Source: Armatimonadota bacterium
Lineage (GTDB): Bacteria; Armatimonadota; Zipacnadia; Zipacnadales; FEN-943
Length of the DNA: 8,588 nucleotides
Reading direction: 5' to 3'
Assembly (NCBI GenBank): GCA_026419655.1
Contig: JANZZA010000348.1
Coordinates: forward strand, 1-8,588
The position numbers were made by a program, and so were the translations under genes. Shown here in pieces: positions 6,679-8,588 of this stretch (position 1 is the first letter of the stretch; each line of letters starts with the position of its first letter). Under the pieces are notes generated by a model. The model did not search any database. It saw only the letters and a list, made by a program, of their open reading frames with translations, and had not been told where the DNA came from.

Positions 6679-6697
6679 CCGGCCATTCGCGTGCCGT
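6679..6697 (+). promoter_or_regulatory. Single loose copy of the 19-bp motif upstream of the last gene
   Basis: The 19 bases CCGGCCATTCGCGTGCCGT match the consensus of the 989-1102 array at 12 positions, and at 14 when the variants seen in the array (C at column 2, G at column 13) are allowed. The core GGC.ATTC.CGTGCC is conserved. It ends 23 bp before the start of the last gene. The match is close to that of the weakest array unit (13 of 19), so a shared binding site is conceivable, but chance is not excluded. Confidence 0.3.
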
Positions 6698-6707
6698 GTG
6701 CGGATTT

Positions 6708-6713
6708 GGGAGG
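6708..6713 (+). promoter_or_regulatory. Strong ribosome binding site for the ATG at 6721
   Basis: GGGAGG ends 7 bases before ATG 6721, an ideal Shine-Dalgarno core and spacing. It fixes the start of the last gene, whose first codons encode a clear signal peptide. Confidence 0.8.
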
Positions 6714-6720
6714 CGGGAAA

Positions 6721-8588
6721 ATGAGAACCGTCGGGCTATTAGTTGCGTTATTGGCGGCCTTGCCTGCGGCCGCGCTAGACAACCCGTGGATAAGCGTCGT
6801 GTACTTCTACTGGTACCAGTGGGACTACGACAAGCACATGGGCAACTGGATTGGCGGGGTCTATAACACACCACTGATGGGCTACTACGACTCCTCTCGT
6901 CTCGACGATAACATCCGTGAACTGCTGTGCGCCAGCGAGTGGGGCGTGACGCACCATTTCATGGACTTCTGGGGCCACGGATGGCTGGATGAAAAGGGCC
7001 GGCCGCGCGAACAATGCCTCTACGATGCTGCCCAGGCCGTCCGCGAAAAGGGCTACGACATATGGATGTCCATCTACCAAGACGGCGAGGACTACCAGAT
7101 GGACTATTTCGAGCGGAATGCCGATGACGGGCGGCAGGTGGACTGGCTCAACCGCAATTTCGCTCCCCATCCGCTTAACCCCAGAATAGGCAACAGACCC
7201 TTGCAACTTGTCTACATTCGCAACGGTTCGCCAAAACAGACCGTCACCGACGAAATTTTCCGTGAGTGGCTGCAAGAAAAGTACGCCACCATAGAAAAGC
7301 TCAACGCGCGATGGGCCGCGACTTACCGCGACTGGACCGACGTACGCTGGAACCCTCAAGCCCGGGGCATGGCACGAGCTGATGCGATACTGTGTCAGTA
7401 CGACCTGTGGGCCCGCAGCTTCGCCGGCTACTTGCGAAAAGCCGAGGCCAAGACCGGCCAACCAGCTTTCATACCATCCTTCGACATCGCCTACCAGCCC
7501 TATTTCAACTGGGGTTACAGCCTGCAAACGAAAACCTTCGTCGGTCCGCACAGTTATGCGGGCATTTTCGGCCAGCCTCATGACCAGGACGCGGAGCGCT
7601 TCATCCAGGCCGCCGTCGCAAAATGGTACGGTACCGTTTTCTTCGACACCTACAAAAACTTTTACCACGACTGGGAAATCCGCATACCGGGAACCTGTTT
7701 TCCGCCCGAGCCGTACCACTTCGACCGCTTCTGGACCATAGTGCTCGCGCACTACGCCGAGGCCTTGCTGCACCTGTCCTGGAACGAATGGTGGGAGGGC
7801 AGCAACTTAGAGCCGTGCATGGAGTACGGCAAGACCTACTGCGAGAAAAATCTGCTCTACGCCACAGTGATGAAAGCCTGCTTTGACAGTATCCGCCGCG
7901 CACAGAAAAGCGGACAGGTGGCTGTGCTTTTGAACGACTGGCAGTGGCTGGCCAGCGGCAACAACAGTGGCGACATCTACGGAACCATACAGAGCCTGCG
8001 GGCAGCGTCGGTGGATTTCAAACTGTTGCCCGACGATTTCGTGACCGACGAGCATCTGCGTGGCGTAAAGCTTGTTATCGCGCCCGGAGCAGGGGTGGGC
8101 TTCGGCCAGAACGCAAAGGGCGAGGCTATAACGGACGTTCTATGGCGCTGGGTCAACAGCAGCCCGGACAAACGCCTCATCGTCGCAGCCTTGCCCGGGC
8201 CTTCAGATAAGTTGCCGGCCGACTGCGGAGCTAATCTGCGCGAAAAGCTTGGCCTGCGCGACCAACCGCCGCCACGGGGCACCGCAGAGCCGGCCAGCAT
8301 GAACGCCTTGGTGGACATCGGCGAGAGTGGCGACGAAGCCTTTCTGATTTCGGGCTTTTCCGGAGCTGAAGACTGGGGCCGCCTGAACCGCGAGGCCTTT
8401 GGCGCGCGAGACGAAAAGCATACGGTGCGCTGGCTGCCAGGAACCGGCGACCAGACGCAAATCCTTCTGCCAGTGGCGCCAGCAACAGACCATATTCTCA
8501 CCTTCGCAGGCGACGTGGCCTGGCCGAATAAAATGGAGGTGCTTGTCAACGACCGCTCTTGCGGAGAGGTCGAGCTGACGCCCGGATA
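6721..8588 (+). CDS. Secreted TIM-barrel glycosidase-like protein with GATase-like domain (3' truncated)
   Basis: An open frame of 622 codons runs off the right edge. Residues 1-19 form a Sec signal peptide (hydrophobic core VGLLVALLAALPAAA, likely cleavage before LDNPW), so the protein is periplasmic or secreted. The N-terminal domain looks like a TIM barrel: VVYFYWYQWDYD, HHFMDFWGHGWLD (Asp82), VFFDTYKNF (Asp309) and LSWNEWWEGSNLEP (Asn355, Glu356, Glu359). The last block resembles the WNEW...EP signature of GH99-like and WbsX-like proteins. Residues 181-210 (REWLQEKYATIEKLNARW) resemble a helix common in GH42 beta-galactosidases. From about residue 398 to 500 an alpha/beta segment (VAVLLNDWQWL, VKLVIAPGAG) recalls the glutamine-amidotransferase-like trimerisation domain of GH42. 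The mixture prevents a firm family call; Glu356 is only a candidate catalytic residue. It follows the GH36 gene by 176 bp with a structured leader and probably belongs to the same block. Confidence 0.75.
   Translation, partial: MRTVGLLVALLAALPAAALDNPWISVVYFYWYQWDYDKHMGNWIGGVYNTPLMGYYDSSRLDDNIRELLCASEWGVTHHFMDFWGHGWLDEKGRPREQCLYDAAQAVREKGYDIWMSIYQDGEDYQMDYFERNADDGRQVDWLNRNFAPHPLNPRIGNRPLQLVYIRNGSPKQTVTDEIFREWLQEKYATIEKLNARWAATYRDWTDVRWNPQARGMARADAILCQYDLWARSFAGYLRKAEAKTGQPAFIPSFDIAYQPYFNWGYSLQTKTFVGPHSYAGIFGQPHDQDAERFIQAAVAKWYGTVFFDTYKNFYHDWEIRIPGTCFPPEPYHFDRFWTIVLAHYAEALLHLSWNEWWEGSNLEPCMEYGKTYCEKNLLYATVMKACFDSIRRAQKSGQVAVLLNDWQWLASGNNSGDIYGTIQSLRAASVDFKLLPDDFVTDEHLRGVKLVIAPGAGVGFGQNAKGEAITDVLWRWVNSSPDKRLIVAALPGPSDKLPADCGANLREKLGLRDQPPPRGTAEPASMNALVDIGESGDEAFLISGFSGAEDWGRLNREAFGARDEKHTVRWLPGTGDQTQILLPVAPATDHILTFAGDVAWPNKMEVLVNDRSCGEVELTPG

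Noticed and set aside
6775..7773. Minus-strand open frame (332 codons) opposite the last gene
   Set aside because: The + strand has a strong ribosome binding site, a signal peptide and glycosidase-like motifs; the minus frame has none of these.

Overview
The window is a GC-rich bacterial fragment, very probably a metagenomic contig. Its first 19 bases are the Illumina Nextera transposon mosaic end, so the left edge is a library-preparation artefact. All supported genes lie on the + strand. In order: the C-terminal part of a thiamine-pyrophosphate (TPP) enzyme (20-679); a gene-free stretch of about 540 bp with a phased tandem array of six degenerate 19-bp units (989-1102); a large exported protein of the DUF6259 glycosidase-like type (1218-4574); a GH36-type alpha-galactosidase with no export signal (4649-6544); and a secreted TIM-barrel glycosidase-like protein cut by the right edge (6721-8588).

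The last three genes look like one carbohydrate-degradation block. They are co-directional, with gaps of 74 and 176 bp, and all three are predicted or suspected to act on glycans. An exported, possibly lipid-anchored DUF6259 protein and a secreted GH-like protein could attack an external polymer or glycoconjugate. The cytoplasmic GH36 enzyme could then remove alpha-linked galactose or a related sugar from imported fragments. No transporter, SusC/SusD pair or regulator is visible. The TPP enzyme could be related to inositol degradation (IolD-like), but it is separated by the long gap and may be an unrelated transcription unit.

Large DUF6259 proteins beside other glycosidases, high GC and Sec signal peptides fit saccharolytic lineages such as Planctomycetota, Verrucomicrobiota/Lentisphaerota or Hydrogenedentota-like bacteria. 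This is inference from gene content only; there is no taxonomic marker in the window.

The features not explained by genes are non-coding. The 19-bp array has an exact period with no indels. One loose match to its consensus lies just upstream of the last gene. The 6545-6720 gap holds a strong 15-bp-pair hairpin that overlaps two mutually exclusive alternative pairings, plus a possible G-quadruplex, in the leader of the last gene. I found no CRISPR array, tRNA, rRNA, insertion sequence or phage feature.
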